A DNA stretch of 39,904 nucleotides from Streptomyces jeddahensis (GTDB lineage Bacteria > Actinomycetota > Actinomycetes > Streptomycetales > Streptomycetaceae), in contig NZ_LOHS01000019.1 of assembly GCF_001642995.1 (NCBI RefSeq), forward strand, positions 1-39,904, read 5' to 3'. Position 1 is the first letter of the stretch, and every line of letters starts with the position of its first letter. Below are positions 10,765 through 19,340 of this stretch, piece after piece. The translations under genes were made by a program, and so were the position numbers. Under the pieces are notes generated by a model. That model had not been told where the DNA came from. It searched no databases and saw nothing but the letters and a program-made list of their open reading frames with translations.

Positions 10765-12171
10765 TCAGTCCTCGGTCGGCGTCTTCTTCTTCCGCACCAG
10801 GAACACCGCCGCGCCGCCGACCACGACCAGGGCCACCGCTGTCCCCGCGATCCACGGTGTGGCGCTGGAGCTCCCGGTCTCAGCGAGGTCAGTGCCGCCG
10901 GAAGTGCCCCCGGCCGACGCCGGACTGGGCGTGGAGACCATCTGCACCGTGTCACCACCCCCGGCGCTCTCGGTCTGGCAGTCGAGTACGCCCTTGATCC
11001 GCTTGTCGAGGCCGTTCAGCCCCTTGATCGTGAAGTCGTACGCCTGGTCTTCCTGCAGCGGTATGGTCACCGTCTGCGACTGCCCGGCCGGGATGGTGTG
11101 CTCGAGCCCCATCAGCTCGAAGGTGTAGGCCTCGTCGCCCTCGTTGCTCACGGTGATGTCCACGCCGCTCTTCGCGCAGTTCTTCTCGGCCGAGACCGCC
11201 GGTATCGCACCTGTCGTCGCCCAGTCGGCGGTCGCCGTGGCGGCGACCGCCGACTCGCTGGAGCCCGCGAGGATCTGGGTCTGGCTGCGGGTCTCGGAGG
11301 CGAAGGCACGGCCGACCGGCACGGTGGTCGACGCCTGCAGCTGCAGCTCGGCCGAGCCGTCGGGAGCGCCCTCGGGGACCTCGAAGTACAGCTGGGTGCT
11401 GTCGGACGCCGTCGTGACGGATTTGCCGTTCTTGTCGACGGCCTTCACGCCGCTCGTCGCGGAGTCTGCCGGCGGCGTCACACTGACCCGGCCGGCGTTG
11501 GTCCGCACGGTGACCGGGCCGAGCCTCTCCCCGGGGTGCCCGGAGACGGCGGGCGGGTCGAGGGTCAGCGAGGCCTTCGGCTCCGCGAGATTCCGCGCGC
11601 TCTTCTGCAGATAGTCCGCCAGCTTCTCGGCGTCAGGGTCGACCGCCTCGACGTCCGCGTCGTCCGAGTACCGCCAGATCGCGACCTGCGTGCCCGCCGC
11701 CGCGTCCTGCTCGCTGAGGCCCCGCGCCCCCGCCTTCCTGGCCAGCTCGGCGAGGTCGTTGACCTGCGGGTAGGAGTTCTGCAGGATCCAGCGGATCCTG
11801 CCCGCGTCCGGGTTGCCGCCGAGCGATGTGCCGCTCCAGGGAGTCTCCTGGTACCTGGCGTCCTTCTGCGTGGGGTTCTGGATGTCTATGCAGTACGTCT
11901 GCAAAGTGCCGCCGCCGTCGACGGACATCTCGAAGAGGCCCGCGGGGACGCGCTGTTCTTCCTGCTCTTCGCCGCTTCCGTGGACGACTGCCTCGCCGTG
12001 GATCTTCAGCCCGGTCAGCGTGGCGGTCGCACCGCCCTGGTGCTGCGGGACGTCGTCCGCGACGGCCGGGGCCGCCGCGACGATCGCGCCGGCGGCGACG
12101 AGCCCCGGCGCGAGGGCCGCGGTGGCGAGGCGGACCAGACCCCGCCTGTGGACAGAGAACGCAGAAAACAC
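10765..12171 (-). CDS. TQXA-type thioester-forming cell-surface protein with LAETG sorting signal
   Basis: 468-aa exported protein. A signal peptide (basic HRRGLVRLATAAL, hydrophobic core, cleavage near AVA-DD, residue ~39) precedes a thioester domain. The reactive Cys is C94 in TYCIDI and the partner Gln is Q162 in TQVAIW, the pair that forms an internal Cys-Gln thioester able to bind host or surface amines. Ig-like repeats follow. LAETG at residues 429-433 is followed by a hydrophobic helix and an RKKK tail. LAxTG is the motif used by class E sortases that anchor chaplins in Streptomyces. GTG 12171 has AAGGGG upstream. Transcription is probably monocistronic. Confidence 0.93.
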   Translation of the reverse strand: MFSAFSVHRRGLVRLATAALAPGLVAAGAIVAAAPAVADDVPQHQGGATATLTGLKIHGEAVVHGSGEEQEEQRVPAGLFEMSVDGGGTLQTYCIDIQNPTQKDARYQETPWSGTSLGGNPDAGRIRWILQNSYPQVNDLAELARKAGARGLSEQDAAAGTQVAIWRYSDDADVEAVDPDAEKLADYLQKSARNLAEPKASLTLDPPAVSGHPGERLGPVTVRTNAGRVSVTPPADSATSGVKAVDKNGKSVTTASDSTQLYFEVPEGAPDGSAELQLQASTTVPVGRAFASETRSQTQILAGSSESAVAATATADWATTGAIPAVSAEKNCAKSGVDITVSNEGDEAYTFELMGLEHTIPAGQSQTVTIPLQEDQAYDFTIKGLNGLDKRIKGVLDCQTESAGGGDTVQMVSTPSPASAGGTSGGTDLAETGSSSATPWIAGTAVALVVVGGAAVFLVRKKKTPTED

Positions 12172-12384
12172 AGAATTCCCCTTCAGGCGGGACCCGTTGA
12201 CATGGGGGGGGTGGTCCCGCCGGCAGAATCAATTGCCCCGTGGGCTATGCCGGGCATCCTATGAACGCGGCGCACCATGATCCCCAGTCATGTCATCGGA
12301 TAACCGATCCGACTCGGAATCGTTATCGCCGACCGGGTCGGCTCCACGCGCCGTGGTGCGAGCTGCGGCTACGAGTACGTGACC

Positions 12385-12966
12385 CTACGTCACATATGCT
12401 GCCTGCGGGGCCAGTTGGCTCCCCGCTTCGAAGACCGGCTCGGGCTCGGGCTCGGACGCGGACGCGGGCGCGGGCGCGGGCGCGGGCGGCACACCGGTGC
12501 CCGCGCCGAAGGGTGGTGGCTCCTCCATGCCCCCTGCCGGACTCCGCTCCCCCTGCGACGCCCCCTGAATTCCCGGCGCCATCCCGTAGGCCGCCTGCAC
12601 CGCCTCGCGTTTCATGGCCCGGCGGAACGCCGAGGTCCCGCGCGACATGTCATGGCCGATCGCCAGCGCGTCGATGTCAGCCGACATCCATTGCTGTCCG
12701 CCCCGCTCCTCCTGCCGCACCTTGAGCCTGCCCTGCACGATGACGGGGTCGCCGATGTTCACGGACGCCATCACATTGGCGGCGAGCGACCGCCAGGCGC
12801 ACACCGTGAAGAAGTTGGTGTGCCCGTCGACCCATGCCTCCTTCACACGGTCCCGGTGGCGTGCGGTCACTGCCAGCCGGAAGCGCGCCACCGACCCCGT
12901 CGGCAGCTCGCGCTCCACCGGCGTCGTCGCCACGTTCCCCACGACGGTCACCATGGTCTCGTTCAT
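12385..12966 (-). CDS. ssbB: Single-stranded DNA-binding protein, SsbB-type
   Basis: 193 aa. The N-terminal OB fold (MNETMVTVVGNVATTPVERELPTG..., FRLAVTARHRD, TNFFTVCAW, GDPVIVQGRLKVR, DIDALAIGHD) is followed by a Pro/Ala/Glu-rich tail ending in AAYVT. It lacks the acidic DDDIPF-type tip of the main SsbA. The MNETM start and GTSAFRR segment resemble Streptomyces SsbB, which is needed for chromosome segregation during sporulation. The start has GGAGGGG upstream. It lies 77 bp downstream of the dynB-like GTPase and on the same strand. The family call is firm and the SsbB paralogue assignment is by recall. Confidence 0.85.
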   Translation of the reverse strand: MNETMVTVVGNVATTPVERELPTGSVARFRLAVTARHRDRVKEAWVDGHTNFFTVCAWRSLAANVMASVNIGDPVIVQGRLKVRQEERGGQQWMSADIDALAIGHDMSRGTSAFRRAMKREAVQAAYGMAPGIQGASQGERSPAGGMEEPPPFGAGTGVPPAPAPAPASASEPEPEPVFEAGSQLAPQAAYVT

Positions 12967-13043
12967 CTCCGAACCCCTCCCTGTGCGTGTCCGACTCCCC
13001 GTCAGAGTGCCTCCGCCGGACCGGGCTCGCCGAGACCTGTGGG

Positions 13044-15071
13044 TTACCCGCTGGTTGTGGACAACTTCGTCACCCCTCCGGACCGCCCGACCCCGATCAC
13101 CTCCACGTACTTCTCGCGCACCTCCTGGTACCGCAGCAGCTCCGCCGCCACCGGATCCAGCACGCGAGCCCTGCCGCAGGCGGCGGCCGCCTCCCTGAGG
13201 CGCCGTTCCGCCTCCGCTCCGTACCGCCGCGCGGGCCCGCGTACTGCCACACCGCAGGCCCGCTCGACGCACGGGCCGCCCACGATGCCCACCGACATGA
13301 GCAGCACCGGCACGCCCAGGTTGGGCGGGCAGACCCCGATGACCTGCGCCAGCAGCCACAGCCCGCCGATGATCTGGACGAGGGTCATCGACGCCTGGAC
13401 GAGCACGGCGAGCGGCCACCAGCCGGGCCGCGGCGGCCGTTGCCCCACAGGCACTCCGGCGGTCACCGCCACCTCGTCGAGCGCCTCGGGCAACCCCTGC
13501 GCACCGCGTGCGGCGGCCTCGCGCACGGCCTGTGCCCACGGCGCGGGCAGCCCGTGCGCCGCTTTGTCCGCCACCGTGCGTACCGCCTGCTCCACGCGCT
13601 GGCGTGCCGCGGCCTCCTCGTCCACCGGCGCCGGAGGACCCGGCCGCGGCCGCAGCGCGACCGGTGCGTTCCGGGCCTGGTACCACCGCCACAGCCGCAG
13701 CCACGGTGTGCCGCACGCCTTGTTGGCGTTACGGGTCCAGACCCGCTCCGCGGCCTCCCCGGCAGCCGCGGCGCCCACCGCCTCGGCGAGCTGGTCGGTG
13801 AACTCCTGGCGCGCCGACTCCGTGAGCCCGGGGCGCCGCTCCGCCGCGTAGAGGGGCCGCAGGCGTGCCGCCGCGGCGTCCACGTCCGCGGAGATACGGC
13901 GGACGGGGGCGCCCCGTTCCGCCACGAACTGGTCGAGTGCGTCGCGCAGTTCGCCGACCCCCTCGCCCGTCAGCGCGGACAGCGCGAGCACCGTCGCGCC
14001 CGGCTCGCCGTACTCCCCGAGCGCGACGCCGTCCTCGTCGAGCAGCCGCCGCAGATCGTCGAGCACCTGGTCGGCGGCGTCGCCCGGCAGCCGGTCCACC
14101 TGGTTGAGCACGACGAAGGTGACCTCCGCGTGCCCAGCCAGGGGCCGCAGATAGCGCTCGTGCAGCACGGCGTCCGCGTACTTCTCGGGGTCGACGACCC
14201 AGATCACCGCGTCGACGAGCGCGAGGATGCGGTCGACCTGTTCGCGGTGGGCGGCGACGGCCGAGTCGTGGTCGGGCAGGTCGATCAGGACCAGGCCGCG
14301 CAGCTGCGCCTCCCCGTCCGGGCTCTGCGCGGGCCTGCGGCGCAGCCGCATGGGGATGCCGAGCCGGTCGAGCAGCCCTGCGGCACCGTCCGTCCAGCTG
14401 CACGCCACGGGCGCCGCGGTGGTCGGCCTGCGCACCCCGGCCTCGGAGATGGCCGTCCCGGCGAGTGCGTTGAACAGCGACGACTTTCCGCTGCCGGTGG
14501 CCCCTGCGATGGCGACCACGGTGTGCTCGTCGGACAGTCTGCGCCGGGCGGCGGCCTCGTCCAGGACGCGGCCCGCCTCGGCGAGCGTCCTCCTGTCGAG
14601 CCGGGTTCGGGACAGTCCGATGAGCTCGCGCAGTGAGTCGAGCCGGGGCCGCAGCTCCGTGTCGTACCGGGTGCCGCCCGGCGCGGACGAACCCGTCGAG
14701 GCGTCGCCTCCGCGAGGGGGCTCCGCTCCGCCGTCGGCGAGCTGGTCGCTCCCGGCTCCGCCCTTCGCCTCGCCGGCCTCGCCCGCTTCGGCCACGCGCC
14801 GCGCGATCAGCCCGTCGTCCCAGGTGCCGTCGCTCTCCCGGTCCGGCCGCAGGCTGCCGCGCGCGTGCTCGCCGCCCCGGCCGCCGTCGTCGTCCACGCG
14901 CGCGTGCCTGGTGTCGCCACCGGCCGCTCGGGAGCCACCGCCCTTCGAGTCGGGTCCGCCATCTGCTCCTGATGTGCCGGACCCCGTTGTGCCGGACGGG
15001 CCCGAGCGGCGAGCCCTGCCCGATCCTCCGGTGGGGTCGGAGTGATCCCTGTGGTCAGTGACTGCGGTCAC
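13044..15071 (-). CDS. dynB: Dynamin-like membrane GTPase (DynB-like)
   Basis: 675-aa GTPase of the dynamin/YfjP type. A charged, low-complexity N-terminus (~1-170) precedes the G domain: Walker A GATGSGKSS, G2-like RPTTAAP, G3 DLPDHDS and G4 NQVD. Near the C-terminus, two hydrophobic helices (WWPLAVLVQASMTLVQIIGGLW and GVPVLLMSVGIVGG) predict a membrane hairpin. The start is taken at GTG 15071, 10 bases after GGAG; the GTG at 15080 that overlaps the upstream TGA has no room for an RBS. Paired with the upstream soluble GTPase and ssbB, it matches the DynA/DynB pair that stabilises FtsZ rings in sporulation septa. The symbol is by family recall. Confidence 0.75.
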   Translation of the reverse strand: MTAVTDHRDHSDPTGGSGRARRSGPSGTTGSGTSGADGGPDSKGGGSRAAGGDTRHARVDDDGGRGGEHARGSLRPDRESDGTWDDGLIARRVAEAGEAGEAKGGAGSDQLADGGAEPPRGGDASTGSSAPGGTRYDTELRPRLDSLRELIGLSRTRLDRRTLAEAGRVLDEAAARRRLSDEHTVVAIAGATGSGKSSLFNALAGTAISEAGVRRPTTAAPVACSWTDGAAGLLDRLGIPMRLRRRPAQSPDGEAQLRGLVLIDLPDHDSAVAAHREQVDRILALVDAVIWVVDPEKYADAVLHERYLRPLAGHAEVTFVVLNQVDRLPGDAADQVLDDLRRLLDEDGVALGEYGEPGATVLALSALTGEGVGELRDALDQFVAERGAPVRRISADVDAAAARLRPLYAAERRPGLTESARQEFTDQLAEAVGAAAAGEAAERVWTRNANKACGTPWLRLWRWYQARNAPVALRPRPGPPAPVDEEAAARQRVEQAVRTVADKAAHGLPAPWAQAVREAAARGAQGLPEALDEVAVTAGVPVGQRPPRPGWWPLAVLVQASMTLVQIIGGLWLLAQVIGVCPPNLGVPVLLMSVGIVGGPCVERACGVAVRGPARRYGAEAERRLREAAAACGRARVLDPVAAELLRYQEVREKYVEVIGVGRSGGVTKLSTTSG

Positions 15072-15076
15072 CGCGG

Positions 15077-16750
15077 TCACCTCTCCTTCTGCATGACGGA
15101 CAGCGCGGCGATGAGTTCGGCCTGGGGTTCGGGGTGCACGCCGAGGGCGTCGAGCGGGGCGAGGCGCCGTTCGCGCTCGACCCTGAGCACCTTGTCCACG
15201 TAGCTGGTGAGCAGGTTTCCGCCTCGGTCGCGCAGCCGGAGCGCACCGTGGGCCCCGATGCGCTCGGCCAGGTTCTCGCCCGCCGAACGGGCCCGGCGCC
15301 CGCCCAGCAGAGCGGTGGCGAGCAGAGCGGCAAGCGCCACCGGGTCCGGCGCGCCGCCACGCGGGTGCACCCGCACATCCGATGGAGCATCGAGGGCGCG
15401 CACCTCCTCCTCCGCATACTCCTCGATGACGCGCCGCCACCGCCGTACGGCCATGCCGACGCGGTGTTCGGCGCTCTCGAGGCCCGGGGCACGGACCGTC
15501 AGCCCCGGAGCGAGACCGCCGGGTTCGTGCCGCCAGGCCTCGTCGACGCGCTCGTCGGCCGCCGCCACCGCGTTCAGCAGCAGCGTCACCAGGCTCTCGA
15601 CGAGCGCGTCGAGCAGTTCCTCCGGGCTGCAGTCCAGCGGATAGCTCCGCCAGCGCTTGAGAGCGTCCCCCGCGAGCACGGCCCCGGCCTGCAGACGGCC
15701 CCGCACGCGCGCGTGCTCTTCTTCGTAGGCCTCCTCCACAGCGGCGGTGAGGCGGAGTGCGGCCGCGTGCTGGGCGGCGACGGCGCCGGCGAGCTCGGGC
15801 GTCCGCGCACGCAGCGAGTTCATGACACCGTTGGCGGTACGGACGATGGCCTGGCGGCGGGCTCCCATGTCGTGTGCGCGATGGGTCAGCCAGGCCCGCA
15901 GCGGCGCCACGGCGGTCCCGGGCAGCAGCCCGCCGCTCTCCGCGGACTCGGGCAGCTCGGGCACGGTGAACCGGGGCGCGTCGCCGAGCCCCGCCTTCGT
16001 GAGCAGCGCCGCGTACTGCCGTGACACCTCTGTGGCGACCTGGTGCGGCACCCGGTCGAGCACGGTGACGAGCGTCACGTTGTGCTCCTTGGCGGTACGC
16101 AGCAGATGCCAGGGCACGGCGTCGGCGTACCGGGCGGCGGTGGTGACCATGACCCACACGTCGGCGGCGCAGATCAGCTCGGCGGCGAGGAGCCGGTTCT
16201 CGGCCACGAGCGAGTCGATGTCGGGCGCGTCGAGGAGCGCGAGGCCGGGCGGCAGGGTGTCGACGGTCTCGATCCGCAGCGCCCGCCCCCCGGGTCTGGC
16301 GGGCGGCCGTCTGCCCCGCCATGTCTCCTGCTTCGGCGCCCGCACGCGCGCGAGGTGGGGCAGGACGCGCTTCCCGGTGTACCAGTGCTGGTCGTCCGGA
16401 TGGCAGACCAGCACCGGTGTACGCGTCGTCGGCCGCAGCACCCCCGCCTCGGTGACCTTGCGCCCCACGAGGGAGTTCACGAGGGTCGACTTGCCGGCTC
16501 CGGTGGAGCCGCCGATCACCGCGAGCAGCGGCGCTTCGGGTTCCTTGAGGCGGGGCACCAGGTAATCGTCGAGCTGCTGCAGCAGTTCCTCCCGGTTGGC
16601 ACGCGCGCGTGCCGCCCCCGCCACGGGCAGCGGAAAGCGCGTGGCGGCGACACGGTCGCGCAGGACAGAGAGTGCGTCGAGCAGCTGAGGCCGTACGTCG
16701 AAGGTCACCACATGCGAAGAATGCCCAATTTTGGAGCCTTTCTGAAGCAT
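15077..16750 (-). CDS. dynA: Dynamin-like soluble GTPase (DynA-like)
   Basis: 557-aa GTPase without obvious membrane segments. The G domain has Walker [11 protein letters not shown] (residues 80-89), G2-like LRPTTRTP, G3 LLDAPDIDS and a weak G4 (TVLDRV). A long helical stalk-like region follows ([21 protein letters not shown]... to ...[13 protein letters not shown]). It should form a membrane-remodelling pair with the adjacent DynB-like protein at division septa. ATG at 16750 is used because AGAGG lies 7 bases upstream; GTG codons at 16711 and 16708 would also fit the conserved [11 protein letters not shown] start. It is the first gene of the dynA-dynB-ssbB cluster; its stop sits 6 bp before the chosen dynB start. 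Confidence 0.75.
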   Translation of the reverse strand: MLQKGSKIGHSSHVVTFDVRPQLLDALSVLRDRVAATRFPLPVAGAARARANREELLQQLDDYLVPRLKEPEAPLLAVIGGSTGAGKSTLVNSLVGRKVTEAGVLRPTTRTPVLVCHPDDQHWYTGKRVLPHLARVRAPKQETWRGRRPPARPGGRALRIETVDTLPPGLALLDAPDIDSLVAENRLLAAELICAADVWVMVTTAARYADAVPWHLLRTAKEHNVTLVTVLDRVPHQVATEVSRQYAALLTKAGLGDAPRFTVPELPESAESGGLLPGTAVAPLRAWLTHRAHDMGARRQAIVRTANGVMNSLRARTPELAGAVAAQHAAALRLTAAVEEAYEEEHARVRGRLQAGAVLAGDALKRWRSYPLDCSPEELLDALVESLVTLLLNAVAAADERVDEAWRHEPGGLAPGLTVRAPGLESAEHRVGMAVRRWRRVIEEYAEEEVRALDAPSDVRVHPRGGAPDPVALAALLATALLGGRRARSAGENLAERIGAHGALRLRDRGGNLLTSYVDKVLRVERERRLAPLDALGVHPEPQAELIAALSVMQKER

Positions 16751-16933
16751 ATGGGTGCCTCTGCGCGCCGATCAGACACGCGGGACGGAAGGGGCCAGTG
16801 GGGCGCAGGCATAACGAGTGCACAACACCCGGGGCGTGAGAGGCCAAAAGCGGTGCAGGATTCGTACCTGCCTGCGATTATCGGGACCGCTTCACTGAAC
16901 CTCCACATCGAACCGCGGAGGGGAAGCACGAGA

Positions 16934-16962
16934 GACAAGGATCCAGGAGCCCTATCCTTGTC
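16934..16962. other. Inverted repeat between dynA and tRNA-Arg
   Basis: GACAAGGAT at 16934-16942 and ATCCTTGTC at 16954-16962 form a perfect 9-bp stem with an 11-base loop in the 269-bp region between dynA and tRNA-Arg. No T-run follows, so it is more likely a regulatory or attenuation structure than a terminator. Nothing else in 16,751-17,019 is recognisable. Confidence 0.5.
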
Positions 16963-17019
16963 CCCGGCAAGGTCCCGGATCAGCCCCACCCAGGGCCCCA
17001 GGCCACCGGCCACCACCCG

Positions 17020-17092
17020 GCCCCCGTAGCTCAGTGGATAGAGCAGGCGCCTTCTAAGCGCTTGGCCGCAGGTTCGAGTCCTGCCGGGGGCG
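17020..17092 (+). tRNA. tRNA-Arg (anticodon TCT)
   Basis: Complete cloverleaf. The acceptor GCCCCCG pairs with CGGGGGC, and G is the discriminator base. The D arm is AGCTCAGTGGATAGAGCA. The anticodon stem is GGCGC/GCGCT with loop CTTCTAA, giving anticodon TCT. The T arm is GCAGG-TTCGAGT-CCTGC. No CCA is encoded. It is the last feature of the conserved side before the accessory region, and tRNA 3' ends are the usual targets of actinomycete integrative elements. Confidence 0.95.
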
Positions 17093-17102
17093 CCCTTTCT
17101 CC

Positions 17103-17127
17103 GCCCTCCCATCGGGAGGGCGTTTTT
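17103..17127 (+). terminator. Rho-independent terminator of tRNA-Arg
   Basis: GCCCTCCC (17103-17110) and GGGAGGGC (17114-17121) form a perfect 8-bp GC stem with an ATC loop, followed directly by GTTTTT. It sits 10 bases after the tRNA 3' end. Confidence 0.9.
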
Positions 17128-17385
17128 GCTGGTCAGAGGGCGTTTATCGGGCTCGGCGAAGCTGCTTCGCGGGTGCGGGTGCACCCTCGGGCGGACTCGG
17201 CGGGTGTCCGGCTGGAGACGATTTCGTCCGGCCCTCGGCGGGTGTTCTTCCCGAAAACTTCCCGAAGTTTCGGTGCGGTCTCTCTGCAGTCGCCGCAGGA
17301 CGACCATGTCGCCGCAACCGAATAGATGAGGGCAAAACGGCATACAGGTTGAAGGAGCGCTGGATATCAGATCATCCTTGCCGCC

Positions 17386-19296
17386 ATGAGTCTCGTCTCC
17401 ACCTCCCTCGATGTACCCGACATGGCCGACTACGCACACGACTGGGTCTTGGTCGATGTGGAGACGTCGGGACTCATGGCCCGGCGAGATCGCGTGCTGT
17501 CCGTCGCGGTGATCACGATCGGGCCGGACGGCGAGCAGACCGGGGAGTTCTCGACCCTGCTCAATCCGGGCTGCGATCCGGGACCGGTGGAGGTGCACGG
17601 GCTGACCGTCGAGCGGTTACAGGGTGCGCCGACCTTCGACCAGGTCGCCGGGCGGATCGGCGCGATGCTTCAGGACCGGGTCCTGGTCGCCCACAACGCG
17701 CAGTTCGACTACGACTTCCTGGCCTACGAGTTCGCCCGTGCGCGGATGTGGCTGCCGGTGTCGCAGCGGCTGTGCACCCTGGCTCTGAATCGCCAGGTGG
17801 ATCCGCCGACGGACGACATGAAGCTCGGCACCCTCGCCGCCCATTACGGCATCCCCCAGCAGCGCGCGCACGATGCGCTGGACGACACCCGTGTGCTGGC
17901 CGGGATCCTGCGGGCGTCACTGCGCGAGGCAGCACGGCTCGATCTGCCCCTGCCGCTGGTGACCTGCCCACCCCGGGCAGAGTCGCAGTTCACGCCGAAG
18001 CCACCGAAGACTCCCTGCGCCTACCGCAATCCTGGACGGCTGCCTCCCGGCGAACCTCTCCAGCAGGGCATGAAGGTCGCGATCACCGGTGAGACCGCCC
18101 ACGCCCGGGCGGAGCTGGTCGGGCGGGCGGTCGCCGCCGGGCTGAACATGATGACCTCCGTCAGCCGGCACACCAGCGTGCTGGTCACCAATGAACCGGC
18201 GTCCGGTTCGGCAAAGGCCCGACGCGCAGTCGCCGAAGGCGTGCCGGTCATCAACGAGCACACCTTCCTGCGGCTGCTGGCCGACGTACGACCGGGGACA
18301 GCACATGAGGCGACCGCCGCCGCTGTCGCCCCCGCAGCCGAGCCGGAACCAGAACCAGTCGTCGGCCCCGCGGAGTCGGCGCCCACCACGGCCTCTGCCG
18401 CGCCCGTGCCGGAGGCCGCGGCCCTCCCCAGGGTCGCCCCCGGTGCGGGAGTACCCGCTCCGCGCCGACCGGAGCCCTCCATCGGCACGTTGGACAAACC
18501 TCTGGCCGGGCGTCGCGTACTGGTGCTCGGTGGTGTCCATGCCGATGCCGCGGCAGCACGTGCCCGCATCGTCGAGCTGGGCGGGTCCGCGGCGATCAAC
18601 CTGTCCGCCAGCGTCACCGACGTCGTACTCCTGGAGGGAGGGCAGGGCGACCGGCGCATGAGCCGCATCACCGCCCTCGAACTCCCCGTGCACGACCTCC
18701 ACTGGCTCACCGCTCCGACCGCCACCGCCCCGGCCGCGGCAGCCCTCCGGACTCAGGAGCCGCACGTGATGCCGAGAGGCGGTGTCATCGACCTGCCCAT
18801 GCCGCACGGCAGACCCGCGCCGGAATGGTACGTCACCGCCGGCTGGGCCCCGCAGACCGACTACGAGATCGACGTCGTCGCCTTCCTCCTCGACGAGGAC
18901 GAACAGGTCACCTTCGACGAAGACTTCATCTTCTACGGAGCCCCCGAGAGCCCGGCCGGGACTGTGCGGCTACTGACCGGCGGCCCCGCGGAGCAGACCA
19001 TCGCCCTCAACCTGGCCTCCCTGCCGCCCGCGACGCGCAAGGTCGTCGTCGCCGCGGCCATCGACGGCACCGCCACCTTCGGGACGGTCGGTGCCATCCA
19101 GATCAGTGCCGCCCCCGGCAGCAGCGGGGCACCGCTCGCCCGGGCCACCCTGGACGCCGCCACCACCGAACGCACCATGCTGCTCGCGGAGATCTACCGC
19201 AGAGGCCCGGTCTGGCGCCTACGCGCCGTCGGCCAGGGCTACGACCGCGGCCTCAACGCCCTCGCACGCAGATACGGCGTCGACATCGCCGACTGA
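17386..19296 (+). CDS. DEDDh exonuclease-BRCT-BRCT-TerD fusion protein
   Basis: 636-aa multidomain protein. Residues ~18-185 are a DnaQ/epsilon-type 3'-5' exonuclease with VDVETSG, VHGLT, AHNAQFDYDFL and AHDALDDTRVL, giving the full DEDDh set. A BRCT-like domain follows at ~225-305 (GMKVAITGETAHARAELVGRAVAAG, VLVTNEP, INEHTFLRLL). After a Pro/Ala/Glu linker a second BRCT-like domain lies at ~375-445 (LAGRRVLVLGGVHADAAAAR). The C-terminal ~170 residues are a TerD domain (EIDVVAFLLDEDEQV, DEDFIFYGAPESP, WRLRAVGQGYDRGLNALARRYGVDI). TerD domains bind Ca2+ and belong to tellurite/stress and phage-resistance systems. No strong RBS is visible and ATG 17386 is the first start in frame. It converges with int, 44 bp apart. 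Confidence 0.88.
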   Translation: MSLVSTSLDVPDMADYAHDWVLVDVETSGLMARRDRVLSVAVITIGPDGEQTGEFSTLLNPGCDPGPVEVHGLTVERLQGAPTFDQVAGRIGAMLQDRVLVAHNAQFDYDFLAYEFARARMWLPVSQRLCTLALNRQVDPPTDDMKLGTLAAHYGIPQQRAHDALDDTRVLAGILRASLREAARLDLPLPLVTCPPRAESQFTPKPPKTPCAYRNPGRLPPGEPLQQGMKVAITGETAHARAELVGRAVAAGLNMMTSVSRHTSVLVTNEPASGSAKARRAVAEGVPVINEHTFLRLLADVRPGTAHEATAAAVAPAAEPEPEPVVGPAESAPTTASAAPVPEAAALPRVAPGAGVPAPRRPEPSIGTLDKPLAGRRVLVLGGVHADAAAARARIVELGGSAAINLSASVTDVVLLEGGQGDRRMSRITALELPVHDLHWLTAPTATAPAAAALRTQEPHVMPRGGVIDLPMPHGRPAPEWYVTAGWAPQTDYEIDVVAFLLDEDEQVTFDEDFIFYGAPESPAGTVRLLTGGPAEQTIALNLASLPPATRKVVVAAAIDGTATFGTVGAIQISAAPGSSGAPLARATLDAATTERTMLLAEIYRRGPVWRLRAVGQGYDRGLNALARRYGVDIAD

Positions 19297-19340
19297 ACGC
19301 CGGCACCGGGAGCGAAGATCTGCGCGTCCCTGCGCCTGGT

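Noticed and set aside
13044..16847. A 1,267-codon open frame covering both dynamin-like genes
   Set aside because: Only the part after ~15,071 is GTPase-like. The upstream part is Arg/Ala-rich and antiphase to the clear DynA-like gene, which has Walker A and G3 motifs in its own frame.
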